This document shows, piece by piece, positions 1 through 8,925 of a stretch of 64,000 bases of DNA. Source of the DNA: Pseudoxanthomonas suwonensis (lineage in GTDB: Bacteria > Pseudomonadota > Gammaproteobacteria > Xanthomonadales > Xanthomonadaceae); the NCBI GenBank assembly GCA_003240695.1, contig QFNC01000002.1, positions 124,001 through 188,000 of the forward strand, given 5' to 3'. A program made the position numbers and the translations under genes. Position 1 is the stretch's first letter, and each line of letters begins with the position of its first letter. The notes beneath the pieces were generated by a model. That model ran no database searches. It was not told where the DNA came from and saw only the letters and a list, made by a program, of their open reading frames with translations.

Positions 1-46
1 ACCAGTTGCATGGTGGTCGGACGGCGCTCCAGTGCAGACACCAGCA

Positions 47-1165
47 TCAGGCCCAGCCCAGCAGCTGCAGCACCCACAGCATGGCATAGGCGATCCCGCC
101 GGCGGCCGGGATCGTCATCACCCAGGCCCACAGGATGCGCTCGATCACCGACAGCTTCAGCGAACGCGGCTTTTTGGCGAAGCCCACGCCCATGATGGCG
201 GTGGAAATGCTGTGGGTGGTGGACACCGGCATGCCGAAATGCGCGGCGGTGGTCAGAATCGTGGCCGACGCCGTTTCGGCGGCGAAGCCGTCGATCGGCT
301 GCAGCTTCACCATCTTGTGGCCCAGCGTCTTGATGATGCGCCAGCCGCCCGCGGCGGTGCCCAGCGCCATCACCACCGCGCAGGTCAGCACGATCCACAA
401 CGCGATGTCCGATTCGCCGCCGCCCGGATGTAAGAAGGCCAGGGCCGGCGGCAGGTCGTCCAGCACGCCGTTGGCCTGCGCCGCGAACAGCGTGAGTGCG
501 ATGATGCCCATGGTCTTCTGTGCATCGTTGTGGCCGTGCGCATAACCCATGTAACCGGCGGAGAAGATCTGCGCCTTGCCGAAGAAGGCATTGATCCAGC
601 GTGGCCGTGCCAGCCGTCCGAGCTTGCCGCCGAGCCGCGACAGCAGCGTGATCAGCGTCCACAGCAGCAGCATGATGACCACGCCCAGCAGGAAACCGGC
701 CACCGGCGAGGTGACCATCGGCAGCAGCACCTTCCACAGCAGGCCCTGGTTCTTGGTCCAGTTGCCCACCGTTTCCGACCAGATCAACGCATCCCAGTCG
801 TTGTGCGCGGCAGCCAGCGCGGCGCCGCACAGACCGCCGATCAGCGCATGCGACGACGACGACGGCAGCCCTTTCCACCAGGTCAGCAGATTCCAGGCGA
901 TCCCGCCCAGCAGCGCGCACAGGATCACCTGCGAGGTGACCTGAACCACGCTGGCATCCACCAGCCCGGAAGCAATCGTCTTGGCCACTGCCGTGCCGGT
1001 CAGCGCACCGACGAGGTTCATGATCGCGGCCAGGATCACCGCCTGCCCCGGCGTCAGCACCTTGGTGGCCACCACCGTGGCGATCGAATTGGCCGTGTCG
1101 TGGAAGCCGTTGATGAATTCGAACACCAGCGCGGCCAGGATCACGATCAGCACCAGGGTCAGCAT
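47..1165 (-). CDS. pit: Inorganic phosphate transporter, Pit family
   Basis: A 372-residue inner-membrane protein that should import phosphate, probably as a metal-phosphate complex driven by the proton gradient. Most of the chain is hydrophobic segments. Three family signatures are visible: GFHDTANSIAT at residues 20-30, SSSSHALIGG at 102-111 and GHNDAQK at 211-217, with PVSTTHS near 313-319 as the second half of the internal repeat. The DUF47 gene lies 43 bases upstream on the same strand, the usual PhoU-like partner of Pit in bacteria, so the two are probably one transcript. A Pho-box-like site lies ahead of the pair. The assignment to the family is firm; the exact metal or ion coupling is inferred. 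Confidence 0.95.
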   Translation of the reverse strand: MLTLVLIVILAALVFEFINGFHDTANSIATVVATKVLTPGQAVILAAIMNLVGALTGTAVAKTIASGLVDASVVQVTSQVILCALLGGIAWNLLTWWKGLPSSSSHALIGGLCGAALAAAHNDWDALIWSETVGNWTKNQGLLWKVLLPMVTSPVAGFLLGVVIMLLLWTLITLLSRLGGKLGRLARPRWINAFFGKAQIFSAGYMGYAHGHNDAQKTMGIIALTLFAAQANGVLDDLPPALAFLHPGGGESDIALWIVLTCAVVMALGTAAGGWRIIKTLGHKMVKLQPIDGFAAETASATILTTAAHFGMPVSTTHSISTAIMGVGFAKKPRSLKLSVIERILWAWVMTIPAAGGIAYAMLWVLQLLGWA

Positions 1166-1208
1166 CGGCGTGCCCCTGCAGGATGGATGTGCATGCGCGG
1201 CTCCGGCG

Positions 1209-1835
1209 TCAGCTGTTCTTCAGCACGATGTGGTAGGCCACGACGCCGGCCTCGCGGCAGCGGTCGATGGCCTTTTCCAGGATCTCGAAGAATTCCTTCA
1301 GCAGGAACATGTCGGCCGCGTCCAGCCGTCCGGAATAGATGTCGCGGTGCAGTTCCAGGATCAGCCGGTCGGCCTCGTTCTCGATCACGCGCAGCTGTTC
1401 GCTGAGCTTGCTCATCCGGTCCAGATTCATGTTGCGCAGGTCGTGGACCATCTTCACCACCACCTCGGCGGCCTGTTCCAGCATGGCCGCGCGCGGGGCG
1501 AAATCGATGCCTTCCAGCCGGTGCCGGGCCAGCGCGAAACGGTCGGCGAAGCGCTCGATCTGCTTGGGGATCTTGTACAGCGCCGTGCCCAGCGCCTCGA
1601 TGTCCTCGCGCTCGATCGGGGTGATGAACACGTCCACCAGCGCCTGGTTGATCCGCTCAGACGCCGTGCGCTGCCGCTGGCGGGCCAGCTTGAAGGCCTC
1701 CAGCGTCTGCATCTGCTCGGGATCCTTCAGCATCTCGTGCAGGGCGTGCGCGGCGTCGTGGGCGGCCTGGGCCGCATCGTCCAGCAAGCCGTAGAACTGC
1801 TTGCCTGAACCGAAGATCGTTTGCAGGGAAAACAT
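1209..1835 (-). CDS. DUF47 family PhoU-like protein, Pit partner
   Basis: A 208-residue, mainly helical protein of the DUF47/TIGR00153 family, distantly related to PhoU. It is thought to modulate the Pit transporter encoded just downstream. The open frame extends further upstream (to 1931), but the ATG at 1835 gives the typical family N-terminus MFSLQTIFGSGKQFYGLLDDAA, so I chose it. The longer version would add a low-complexity, Arg/Pro-rich stretch unlike the family. No membrane segment or signal peptide is seen. A direct role in phosphate sensing is inference from family and context. Confidence 0.92.
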   Translation of the reverse strand: MFSLQTIFGSGKQFYGLLDDAAQAAHDAAHALHEMLKDPEQMQTLEAFKLARQRQRTASERINQALVDVFITPIEREDIEALGTALYKIPKQIERFADRFALARHRLEGIDFAPRAAMLEQAAEVVVKMVHDLRNMNLDRMSKLSEQLRVIENEADRLILELHRDIYSGRLDAADMFLLKEFFEILEKAIDRCREAGVVAYHIVLKNS

Positions 1836-1935
1836 GGAAGCGCGGGGTCCGGTTGGGCCGCACACCCGGCGCGGCTGGTCCGCCGCCCGGCCGACACGGC
1901 GAGGGATGTTCACGATGTTGCAGTATTGCATTGCT

Positions 1936-1955
1936 ATTATGACAATTCATGACAG
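1936..1955 (-). promoter_or_regulatory. Pho-box-like direct repeat upstream of DUF47-pit
   Basis: On the minus strand the sequence reads CTGTCAT, three bases, TTGTCAT. PhoB half-sites are CTGTCAT/C direct repeats with an 11-base period; here the period is 10, so the match is imperfect. It lies about 100 bases upstream of the DUF47 start, which leaves room for a promoter. The window also encodes PhoB. Function is inferred. Confidence 0.4.
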
Positions 1956-2060
1956 GGCCACTGCCCCTCCCGCAATGGACGAAGACGACTCTCCCCCGCC
2001 TCGCCCCGCCCTGCCCCTCCGCGGCCCAGCACCTTGCATGATCCGTGGGGGTAGTCCCCG

Positions 2061-3365
2061 GTGATCGAACTGCTGGTTGTGGTCGCGCTGATCCTGCTGA
2101 ACGGCTTCTTCGCCATGTCGGAGATGGCGCTGGTCACCTCGCGCAAGGTCCGGCTGAAGCAGATGGCAGAGACCAGCCCCGGCGCCCGCCGCGCGCTGGC
2201 ACTGGCCGAGCATCCGGACAACCTGCTGTCCACCGTGCAGATCGGCATCACCATGATCGGCGTGCTGACCGGCGTGTTCGGCGGCGATGCGATCGGCCGG
2301 TCGATCGCCGGCTGGCTGGATGGCGTCTGGCCGCAGGCGCGGCAGTACACCCAGCCCATCGGCATCGGCACGGCGGTGGGGCTGATCACCGCCGGCTCGG
2401 TGATCTTCGGCGAGCTGATTCCCAAGCGGCTGGCGCTGACCCAACCCGAGCGCATCGCCAGCATGGTGGCCATCCCGCTGGATGCCCTGTCGAAGGCGGC
2501 CCGGCCGGTGGTGTTTACGCTGGGCGCGATCAACCGCGGCGTGCTGCGTCTGCTGGGCATCTGCGACGACGGCCACGGCGCCATCACCGAGGAGGAGCTG
2601 CAGCTGCTGGTGACCGAAGGCCACGAGCAGGGGGTGATCGACGACGATGAGCGCAACATGATGCAGCGGGTGATGCGCCTGGGCGATCGCACCGCCGAAA
2701 GCCTGATGACCCCGCGCACCCGCATCACCTGGCTGGATGCGGCTGCGGATTTCGAGGACAACCTGGCTGAGATGCGGGAAACTCCGTATTCGCGCTATCC
2801 GGTGTACCGCGGCAGCGATGCCGACGTGCTGGGCGTGCTGGAGGTGAAATCGCTGCTGGACCGGCTGGACGAGCGCGCCCCCGACCTGTTCCGGGAACTG
2901 CGCCCGGCGCTGTTCGTGGCCGAATCCACCCATGCGATGAAACTGCTGGAGATCTTCCGCGAGGAGCAGCAGTCGCTGGCGCTGGTGGTAGACGAATACG
3001 GCGAGATCAGCGGCATGGTGACCGTGAACGATCTGCTGGGCGCGGTGATCGGCCGGGTGCAGTCCGGCGACACGCAGGATGGCGATGCGCAGATCGTGAC
3101 CCGCGACGACGGCTCGCTGCTGGTGGATGGCGGCCTGCCGGTGCACGAGCTGCGCGAGCTGATCGGCAGCCGCCTGCCGGACGAGGGCGACGCCGACTAC
3201 CACACCGCCGCCGGCATGCTGATCGCCCAGTTCGGACGCATCCCGACCACCGGCGAGCACATCGACTGGGCCGGCTGGCGCATCGAGGTGGTGGATCTGG
3301 ACGGGCCGCGCATCGACAAGCTGCTGCTGCAGAAACTGCCCGAGGCCGAACCCGGCGATGGTTGA
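2061..3365 (+). CDS. CNNM/CBS-domain protein (HlyC/CorC family)
   Basis: A 434-residue membrane protein with the CNNM transmembrane domain (about residues 1-190), a CBS pair (about 205-335, containing the MTPRTRITWLDA start of CBS1) and a C-terminal CorC/HlyC domain (about 345-425). Family members are linked to magnesium or cobalt export and resistance; some also affect adhesion or virulence. The start is GTG. A small GGGG/CCCC hairpin (2048-2059) overlaps the ribosome-binding region and might limit initiation; that is speculation. The exoD-like gene downstream overlaps by 8 bases. The substrate cannot be told from sequence. Confidence 0.9.
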   Translation: MIELLVVVALILLNGFFAMSEMALVTSRKVRLKQMAETSPGARRALALAEHPDNLLSTVQIGITMIGVLTGVFGGDAIGRSIAGWLDGVWPQARQYTQPIGIGTAVGLITAGSVIFGELIPKRLALTQPERIASMVAIPLDALSKAARPVVFTLGAINRGVLRLLGICDDGHGAITEEELQLLVTEGHEQGVIDDDERNMMQRVMRLGDRTAESLMTPRTRITWLDAAADFEDNLAEMRETPYSRYPVYRGSDADVLGVLEVKSLLDRLDERAPDLFRELRPALFVAESTHAMKLLEIFREEQQSLALVVDEYGEISGMVTVNDLLGAVIGRVQSGDTQDGDAQIVTRDDGSLLVDGGLPVHELRELIGSRLPDEGDADYHTAAGMLIAQFGRIPTTGEHIDWAGWRIEVVDLDGPRIDKLLLQKLPEAEPGDG

Positions 3366-4005
3366 GCCATCCTCGGCCGGGGCGCTGCCTGCGCAGCGTC
3401 GGCGCCGTCCGGCCGGAACCCGCGCCATCCTGGAACGCTTCGTCGGCGGCGACCCCTCCGAGCAGCTGCGCATGGGCGATCTGCTGGGCGGACTGGGACG
3501 CCGCGCCTTCGGCGTGCTGTTGCTGGTGGCCATCCCGACGGCCTTCATCCCCGGCATCGCCGGGGTGATCAGCAGCCCCATCATCATCCTGGTGGGCTGG
3601 CAGTTGCTGATCGGCCGCCGACGCCCGTGGCTGCCGCGTTTCCTGGCCGAACGCGGTCCGCACCGCTCCACTCTGATCGGCTTCCACCGACGCCTGTCGC
3701 CTTGGCTGACCCGGCTGGAACGGCTGGTACGACCGCGCCTGCTGAATCTGCTCGACCGCCGCTTCGCCGGCCTGCTGACCGGCCTGCTGCTGGTACTGCT
3801 GGGCATCCTTCTGGCCTTGCCGATTCCCTTCACTAACGCGGTATTCGCCAGCGTGCTGCTGGTCTACGCACTGGCCCTACTGGAGCGCGATGGCGCGCTG
3901 ATGCTGGTGGCCTGGGCCTTGGGACTGGCCACGGTGGCCACGGTCGGGGTGCTGTCCGGCAGCCTGGCCAGCCTGGTCACGCCCTGGATCGACCGGTTGA
4001 TCTGA
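3358..4005 (+). CDS. ExoD-like exopolysaccharide synthesis membrane protein
   Basis: A 215-residue integral membrane protein of the ExoD family. Features visible: a charged N-terminal segment with GDPSEQLRMGDLLGGLGRRAFG, then hydrophobic stretches with PTAFIPGIAGVISSPIIILV and PIPFTNAVFASVLLVYALAL typical of the family. In rhizobia ExoD affects exopolysaccharide production and alkali tolerance; the molecular activity is not known. It starts inside the end of the CNNM/CBS gene (8-base overlap), so translation is probably coupled. No other polysaccharide genes are adjacent, so a role in exopolysaccharide synthesis here is only a family-based guess. Confidence 0.85.
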   Translation: MVEPSSAGALPAQRRRRPAGTRAILERFVGGDPSEQLRMGDLLGGLGRRAFGVLLLVAIPTAFIPGIAGVISSPIIILVGWQLLIGRRRPWLPRFLAERGPHRSTLIGFHRRLSPWLTRLERLVRPRLLNLLDRRFAGLLTGLLLVLLGILLALPIPFTNAVFASVLLVYALALLERDGALMLVAWALGLATVATVGVLSGSLASLVTPWIDRLI

Positions 4006-4027
4006 TCGCGCGCCGCATCGCCTGCCG

Positions 4028-6217
4028 TCAGGCGATGCCGGTGCCGGCTTCGGTATCGCGGTCCTGCGGATCCTGCTCGGCGTCGTCGCTGAACAGCAGG
4101 CGGTCGAATTCCACCCCGTCCATCGGCAGGCCCAGCCAGAAACCCTGGGCCAGATCGCAGCCGCGCTGGCGCAGGATGTCGTACTGGCCTTCCTTCTCCA
4201 CGCCCTCGGCCACCACGATGATGCCCAGCGAATGGGCCATTGTGATGATCGCCGTGGTCAGCGCCAGATCGTCCGGATCGCGCAGGATGTCGGCCACGAA
4301 GGTGCGGTCGATCTTCACCCCGTCCACCGGCACCCGGCGCAGATGGCTCAGCCCCGAGAATCCGGTGCCGAAGTCGTCCAGCCAGATGCGCACGCCGGCC
4401 GCACGCAGGCGGTTGAGCATGCTGACCGCCTGGTGCTCGTCGCCCAGCACCGCGGTTTCGGTCAGTTCCAGATGCAGTTGATGCGGATCGAGGCCGCTGG
4501 CCTGCAGCATCTGTTCCACCAGCCCCGGCAATGCCTCGCTGTGCAATTGCCGTGCCGACAGGTTCACGGACACGAACAGCGGCTCGCGGTCGCTGGCCGA
4601 CTGCCAGCGCGCGGCATCCTGGCAGGCGGTGCGGAGCACTTCGATGCCCAGCTGTTCGATCTGGCCGTTGTGCTCGGCCAGTTCGATGAACACCGACGGC
4701 GCGATCGCCCCCTCCACCGGATGCTGCCAGCGCAGCAGCGCCTCGGCACCCACCAACGCCCGATCGGACACGCGGTAGATCGGCTGGTACAGCACCGACA
4801 GCTCGCCGCGCTCCCAGGCGCCGCGGAATTCCTGTTCCAGCTTCACCCGCTTCACCGCGGCCTGGTCCATCGCCTTGCTGTAGAACCGGTAGCAGTGCTT
4901 GCCGGCCAGCTTGGCCTGGTACATGGCCACGTCGCCGTTCTTGATCAGCATCGCGGCGCTGGAGGCATCCTGCGGGAACACGGTGATGCCGATCGACGAG
5001 CCCAGGAACAGCGAATGGCCCTCCACCTCCAGCGGCTGGCGCAGCTCCTGCACCAGCGCCTCGCCGATCTGGGTGGCCAGCTGCTGCACGTCCTCGCCGT
5101 ACTCGGGGCGCGATTCCAGCAGCATCACGAACTCGTCGCCGCCGAAGCGCGACAGTAGCGCGTCCGCGGCCGGGAACCGGTCGATCACCGCGTTGATGCG
5201 CCGCGAGAAGGCCACCAGCACGTGGTCGCCGACATCGTGGCCCAGGCTGTCGTTGATGTGCTTGAAATCATCGATGTCGGCGAACAGCAGGGCAAGCTGG
5301 CGTCCCACGCTGCCCATGTCGATCAGGCGCTGGTCCAGATGCTCGCGGAAGGCCAGCCGGTTGGACAGTCCGGTGAGCGAGTCGGTGTAGGCGATGTGGC
5401 GGATTTCGCGATCGTGCCGGCCGATGCCCTCGCCCATGCGTGCGAAGGCCCGCACGAGGCTGCCTACTTCGTCCTGGCGCCGGGTGGGGGCGATCGACAC
5501 GTCGAAATTGCCGCTTTCGATCTGCCGTGCGGCGGCTGCCAGTTGCCGGATCGGCCGCACCAGGCCGCGTTGCACCAGCACCGCGAGTCCGACCACCAGG
5601 GCCGCGAGCAGCAGCAGGATGAACAGCGCCCATGACACGTTGCGACGCCCCAGCTCGTCCATGCGCCGGTTCAGTTCGGTCACCGCGGCGGTCTCGTCTT
5701 CCTTCAGGGCGGTCAGCGAATAGCCGATGCGCAGCCCGCCCAGTTTCTCGTTGCCCAGCAGGATCGGCGCGGCGATGTCCAGCACCTCGTCGTTCTGCTG
5801 GCTGTGCACGGCGGCGGCCTTGATCGCCTGGCCGGCAAAGCCGTCGCGCATGGCCTGCCCGAACACGGCGATGTCGCCGGAGCCGTCGTGGATCACGCTG
5901 CCATTGGGATCGAACACCAGCACGTAACTGACGTCCGGCTGGCGCAGCACGTTGCGCGCCATCGAGCCGATGGTTTCGGTATCGAAATAATAGAGCGGAT
6001 TGACCAGCGCGTCGGCCGTGTCGGTCGCCATCGCCTCGCCGCGTGCGCGCATGCGGTCGAACAGCAGGCCGTGCATCGATCCCTGACCCAGCTCCGCGAC
6101 CTCGCGCTGCAGCGCGTGCTGGCGCTGGATCATCAGCAGGGTCAGACCGACCATCAGCAGGAAGGCCGCCACCGCCACCGCCAGGAAGCGGACCTGCAGG
6201 CCGTACTTGATCGTCAT
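4028..6217 (-). CDS. Membrane GGDEF-EAL cyclic-di-GMP enzyme with HAMP
   Basis: A 729-residue inner-membrane sensor. Order: transmembrane segment (about 8-30), periplasmic sensor region (about 30-170), second transmembrane segment (about 172-195), HAMP (about 195-245), GGDEF domain with intact GGDEF at 359-363, and EAL domain with intact EAL at 492-494 plus DDFGTGFSGLSHL. Both diguanylate cyclase and phosphodiesterase motifs look complete; no RxxD inhibitory site precedes GGDEF (PAAD is there instead). The start ATG overlaps the stop of the PhnD-like gene (ATGA), so the periplasmic binding protein is very likely its input partner. Which activity dominates cannot be told from sequence. Confidence 0.93.
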   Translation of the reverse strand: MTIKYGLQVRFLAVAVAAFLLMVGLTLLMIQRQHALQREVAELGQGSMHGLLFDRMRARGEAMATDTADALVNPLYYFDTETIGSMARNVLRQPDVSYVLVFDPNGSVIHDGSGDIAVFGQAMRDGFAGQAIKAAAVHSQQNDEVLDIAAPILLGNEKLGGLRIGYSLTALKEDETAAVTELNRRMDELGRRNVSWALFILLLLAALVVGLAVLVQRGLVRPIRQLAAAARQIESGNFDVSIAPTRRQDEVGSLVRAFARMGEGIGRHDREIRHIAYTDSLTGLSNRLAFREHLDQRLIDMGSVGRQLALLFADIDDFKHINDSLGHDVGDHVLVAFSRRINAVIDRFPAADALLSRFGGDEFVMLLESRPEYGEDVQQLATQIGEALVQELRQPLEVEGHSLFLGSSIGITVFPQDASSAAMLIKNGDVAMYQAKLAGKHCYRFYSKAMDQAAVKRVKLEQEFRGAWERGELSVLYQPIYRVSDRALVGAEALLRWQHPVEGAIAPSVFIELAEHNGQIEQLGIEVLRTACQDAARWQSASDREPLFVSVNLSARQLHSEALPGLVEQMLQASGLDPHQLHLELTETAVLGDEHQAVSMLNRLRAAGVRIWLDDFGTGFSGLSHLRRVPVDGVKIDRTFVADILRDPDDLALTTAIITMAHSLGIIVVAEGVEKEGQYDILRQRGCDLAQGFWLGLPMDGVEFDRLLFSDDAEQDPQDRDTEAGTGIA

Positions 6218-7152
6218 TCGACCTCCGTGCGCACCCGCACCACGCCCTGGCGCAGGGTTTCCAGCGAGGCTGCCGTGGGCTCGTCGATCGGCAGGAAACG
6301 CGTGGTGCGGAAATAGCGCTTCAGCGTCGGTGCCGCCTGCGGGTCGGCTGCAGCCTGCACCAGCACCTCGCGCAGGCGCTCCCGCACGGCGGGGTCCAGG
6401 TCGGCACGCACCATTTCCAGCGCGCGCGGGAAGGCGGCAGTGCGATGCAGCAGGCGCATGTCCTTGCGGTAGGCGCGCGGCATCGCCTGGGGGTTGTTCC
6501 AGTCCACGTCGCTCATCGTGCCCACATCCACCAGCCGCTTGTGCACCCAGGTGGCGATGTTCTGTTCGCTGCGGGCGAACACGTAGCCCAGCGAGTCGCG
6601 GCTGGGCCGATCTGCCGGGGACAGCAGGATCTCCAGGCGCACGCCCTGCTCCAGCAGCACCATCGCCGGCACCAGGTAGGCACTGGTGGACGCGGTGTTC
6701 TGGAAGGCGATGGTGTGGCCCGAGAGGTCGGCGAAGCTGCGCACCGGGCTGTCGCGGCGGGTGAAGAACACGGTGGTGTAACGCGGCTGACCGTCCCGTT
6801 CGGTCAGCAGCAGCGGCACCGCGCCGGCGCGGTCGTTCAGCAGCATCGAGGTACCGGCGGTCTCGCTGATCCAGTCCACCCGGCCGCGGCGCAGGTAGCT
6901 GGCCATCTGCTGGGCATCGCGGGCCATCAATATGCGACCCTGGCGGATGCCGGTGCCCTGCATGCGCGGCAGCACGTAGTCCAGCAGCGCCTTCAGCTGT
7001 TCGTAGTGGCGCTTCGGGTCGTCGCTGATGCGTCCCAGCACCAGCACCGACGGATCGTCCTTGGCCGCCTGCACGGGCCATGCCGCCCCGGCCAGCAGCA
7101 GCCAGGCGATGATCCACATTGCACCGCGTTGCAGAAAGCGCACCGTCTTCAT
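6214..7152 (-). CDS. PhnD-like phosphate/phosphonate periplasmic binding protein
   Basis: A 312-residue protein with a signal peptide (MKTVRFLQRGAMWIIAWLLL..., likely cut after VQAA near residue 27) and the fold of PhnD/phosphite-binding proteins. Typical pieces are LVLGRISDDPKRHYEQLKALLDYV at the start of the mature chain, the segment around VDWISETAGTS, and FADLSGHTIAFQNTASTSAYLVP. No ABC permease or ATPase is nearby. Its stop overlaps the start of the GGDEF/EAL sensor by four bases, so it more likely reports ligand or redox state to that enzyme than feeds a transporter. The start was set at the ATG with the signal peptide; the longer frame upstream is not plausible. Confidence 0.88.
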   Translation of the reverse strand: MKTVRFLQRGAMWIIAWLLLAGAAWPVQAAKDDPSVLVLGRISDDPKRHYEQLKALLDYVLPRMQGTGIRQGRILMARDAQQMASYLRRGRVDWISETAGTSMLLNDRAGAVPLLLTERDGQPRYTTVFFTRRDSPVRSFADLSGHTIAFQNTASTSAYLVPAMVLLEQGVRLEILLSPADRPSRDSLGYVFARSEQNIATWVHKRLVDVGTMSDVDWNNPQAMPRAYRKDMRLLHRTAAFPRALEMVRADLDPAVRERLREVLVQAAADPQAAPTLKRYFRTTRFLPIDEPTAASLETLRQGVVRVRTEVE

Positions 7153-7231
7153 CCCCCCGGATAGCCGCGCGACGGGGCCCAGCCTAGCCGAAAGGCGACC
7201 GGATTCACAATCGTCCGGTGCGCGGGGCAGG

Positions 7232-8005
7232 TCAGTCGCGTTCGGCCGCCAGCCGCGCCATGCGCTGCGCATCGGCCAGCACGCCGCGCAGCAGCCGCAC
7301 CTCGCGTGCATCCAACCCGGCCCGCAGGAACAGCCGCCGCAGCTTGTGCATCGCCGCTTCGGGGGTGCGGCCCTTGTGGAAGTCGATCGCGTCCAGGGTG
7401 TCGTGCAACTGGCCGAAGAAGCCTTCCAGCTGCGCATGGCTGGCTGCCGGTTCGCGCCCGTCATCACCCGGCACACCGACCACGAGCCCGGATGCCAGTT
7501 GCTGCAGGCGCCATTCGTAGCACAGGATCTGCACCGCAGCGGCCAGGTTCAGCGAGCTGTAGGCCGGGTTGGCGGGAATGTGCACCGCGGCGTGGCAGCG
7601 CTGCAGTTCGGCATTGTCCAGCCCGGTACGCTCGCAGCCGAACAGCAACGCCACCGGACCCTGCGCGGCCGCCGTATGCAGCTGTGCCACCGCCTCGCGC
7701 GGGGCATGCTGCGGCAGGGCGATGCGACGGTCGCGTGCGGTGCAACCGAACACCTGCACGCAATCGGCCACCGCCTGTTCCACCGCATCCACCACGCGCG
7801 CGGCCGCGAGCACGTCGTCGGCGCCGGCTGCCAGCGCATCGGCCTCGGCATGCGGAAAGCGTTCCGGCGCGACCAGTACCAGATCGTGCAGCCCCATCGT
7901 CTTCATCGCGCGCGCGGCCGAGCCGATGTTGCCGGGATGCTGCGTACCGACCAGCACGATGCGCAGGTGGCGGGACGATTCGGTTGGTTGGTCCGGAGCA
8001 GACAT
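7232..8005 (-). CDS. trmJ: tRNA (cytidine/uridine-2'-O-) methyltransferase TrmJ
   Basis: A 257-residue SpoU/TrmH-superfamily (SPOUT knot) methyltransferase. Visible motifs: LVGTQHPGNIGSAARAMK (motif 1) at about residues 17-34, LLFGCERTGL (motif 2) at about 120 and IPANPAYSSLNLAAAVQ (motif 3) at about 142-158. TrmJ methylates the ribose of nucleotide 32 in several tRNAs. The C-terminal extension of about 85 residues fits TrmJ rather than plain TrmH. The start at 8005 gives a normal N-terminus; the frame continues to 8047 without good support. It is divergent from suhB with 86 bases between, the arrangement commonly seen in gammaproteobacteria. Confidence 0.93.
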   Translation of the reverse strand: MSAPDQPTESSRHLRIVLVGTQHPGNIGSAARAMKTMGLHDLVLVAPERFPHAEADALAAGADDVLAAARVVDAVEQAVADCVQVFGCTARDRRIALPQHAPREAVAQLHTAAAQGPVALLFGCERTGLDNAELQRCHAAVHIPANPAYSSLNLAAAVQILCYEWRLQQLASGLVVGVPGDDGREPAASHAQLEGFFGQLHDTLDAIDFHKGRTPEAAMHKLRRLFLRAGLDAREVRLLRGVLADAQRMARLAAERD

Positions 8006-8091
8006 GTGCAGATGGTAAACTGCACGCGCCGGACACCGCATCGGCATGTTCTTTCATTCCATCCATTCCCCCACGCGCAGAGGCCGCCGCG

Positions 8092-8925
8092 ATGCTGCAT
8101 CCATCGATCACCGTGATGACCAAGGCGGCGCGTGCGGGTGGCAATGTGCTGTTGCGGCACATGAATCGCCTGGATGCGCTGAACGTGGTGGAAAAGCAGC
8201 GGATGGACTATGCCAGCGAGGTCGACGGACTGGCCGAAGCCGAGATCGCGAAGGAATTGCGCCGTGCCAACCCCGACTACGCGATCCTGGGCGAGGAAAG
8301 CGGCGCGCGCCCGGGCAAGTCTGGCAACAGCCGCTTCACCTGGGTGATCGATCCGCTGGATGGCACCAGCAACTACCTGCACGGCATCGGCCACTGGTGC
8401 GTGTCGATCGCGCTGGTGGAAAACGGCGAGCCGCAGCAGGCGGTGATCTTCGATCCGCTGCGCAACGAACTGTTCACCGCCAGCCGCGGTTCTGGCGCCG
8501 TGCTCAACGACAAGCGCATCCGCGTGAGTCAGCGTCCCGACGTGGCCGGCGCGATGCTGTGCACCGGCTTCCCGCCGCGCGAACGCGAACGCGCACCGGC
8601 GCAACTGGCCGCCGTGCAGCAGCTGCTGCTGCAGGCCGAGGACATCCGCCGCACCGGGTCGGCCGCACTGGACCTGGCCTACGTGGCCTGCGGCCGCTTC
8701 GATGGTTATTTCGAGGCTGGCGTGCAACCTTGGGACATCGCCGCCGGCGCCCTGCTGGTGCGCGAGGCCGGCGGTCGCGTGGCGGACTTCTCCGGCCGCG
8801 CACCCAGGCGCATGGACCTGGCCCCGCAGGGCGGTACCCAACTGGCGGCCGGCAACGTCAAGCTGATCGACCCACTGCTGGCCACACTGCAGGCGTCCGG
8901 TTATGCCGCGGTTTTCAACCGCTGA
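8092..8925 (+). CDS. suhB: Inositol monophosphatase family protein SuhB
   Basis: A 277-residue member of the lithium-sensitive phosphatase family. Metal-site motifs are present: GEES at about 67-70, DPLDGTSN at 87-94 and the downstream WDIAAGALLVREAGG. In gammaproteobacteria SuhB dephosphorylates inositol-1-phosphate in vitro and also acts with the Nus factors in rRNA antitermination. Length and motif order are normal. The start ATG is the first one that gives the family N-terminus MLHPSITVMTKAARAGGN. It is transcribed away from trmJ and ends 371 bases before the candidate secreted effector. Confidence 0.95.
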   Translation: MLHPSITVMTKAARAGGNVLLRHMNRLDALNVVEKQRMDYASEVDGLAEAEIAKELRRANPDYAILGEESGARPGKSGNSRFTWVIDPLDGTSNYLHGIGHWCVSIALVENGEPQQAVIFDPLRNELFTASRGSGAVLNDKRIRVSQRPDVAGAMLCTGFPPRERERAPAQLAAVQQLLLQAEDIRRTGSAALDLAYVACGRFDGYFEAGVQPWDIAAGALLVREAGGRVADFSGRAPRRMDLAPQGGTQLAAGNVKLIDPLLATLQASGYAAVFNR

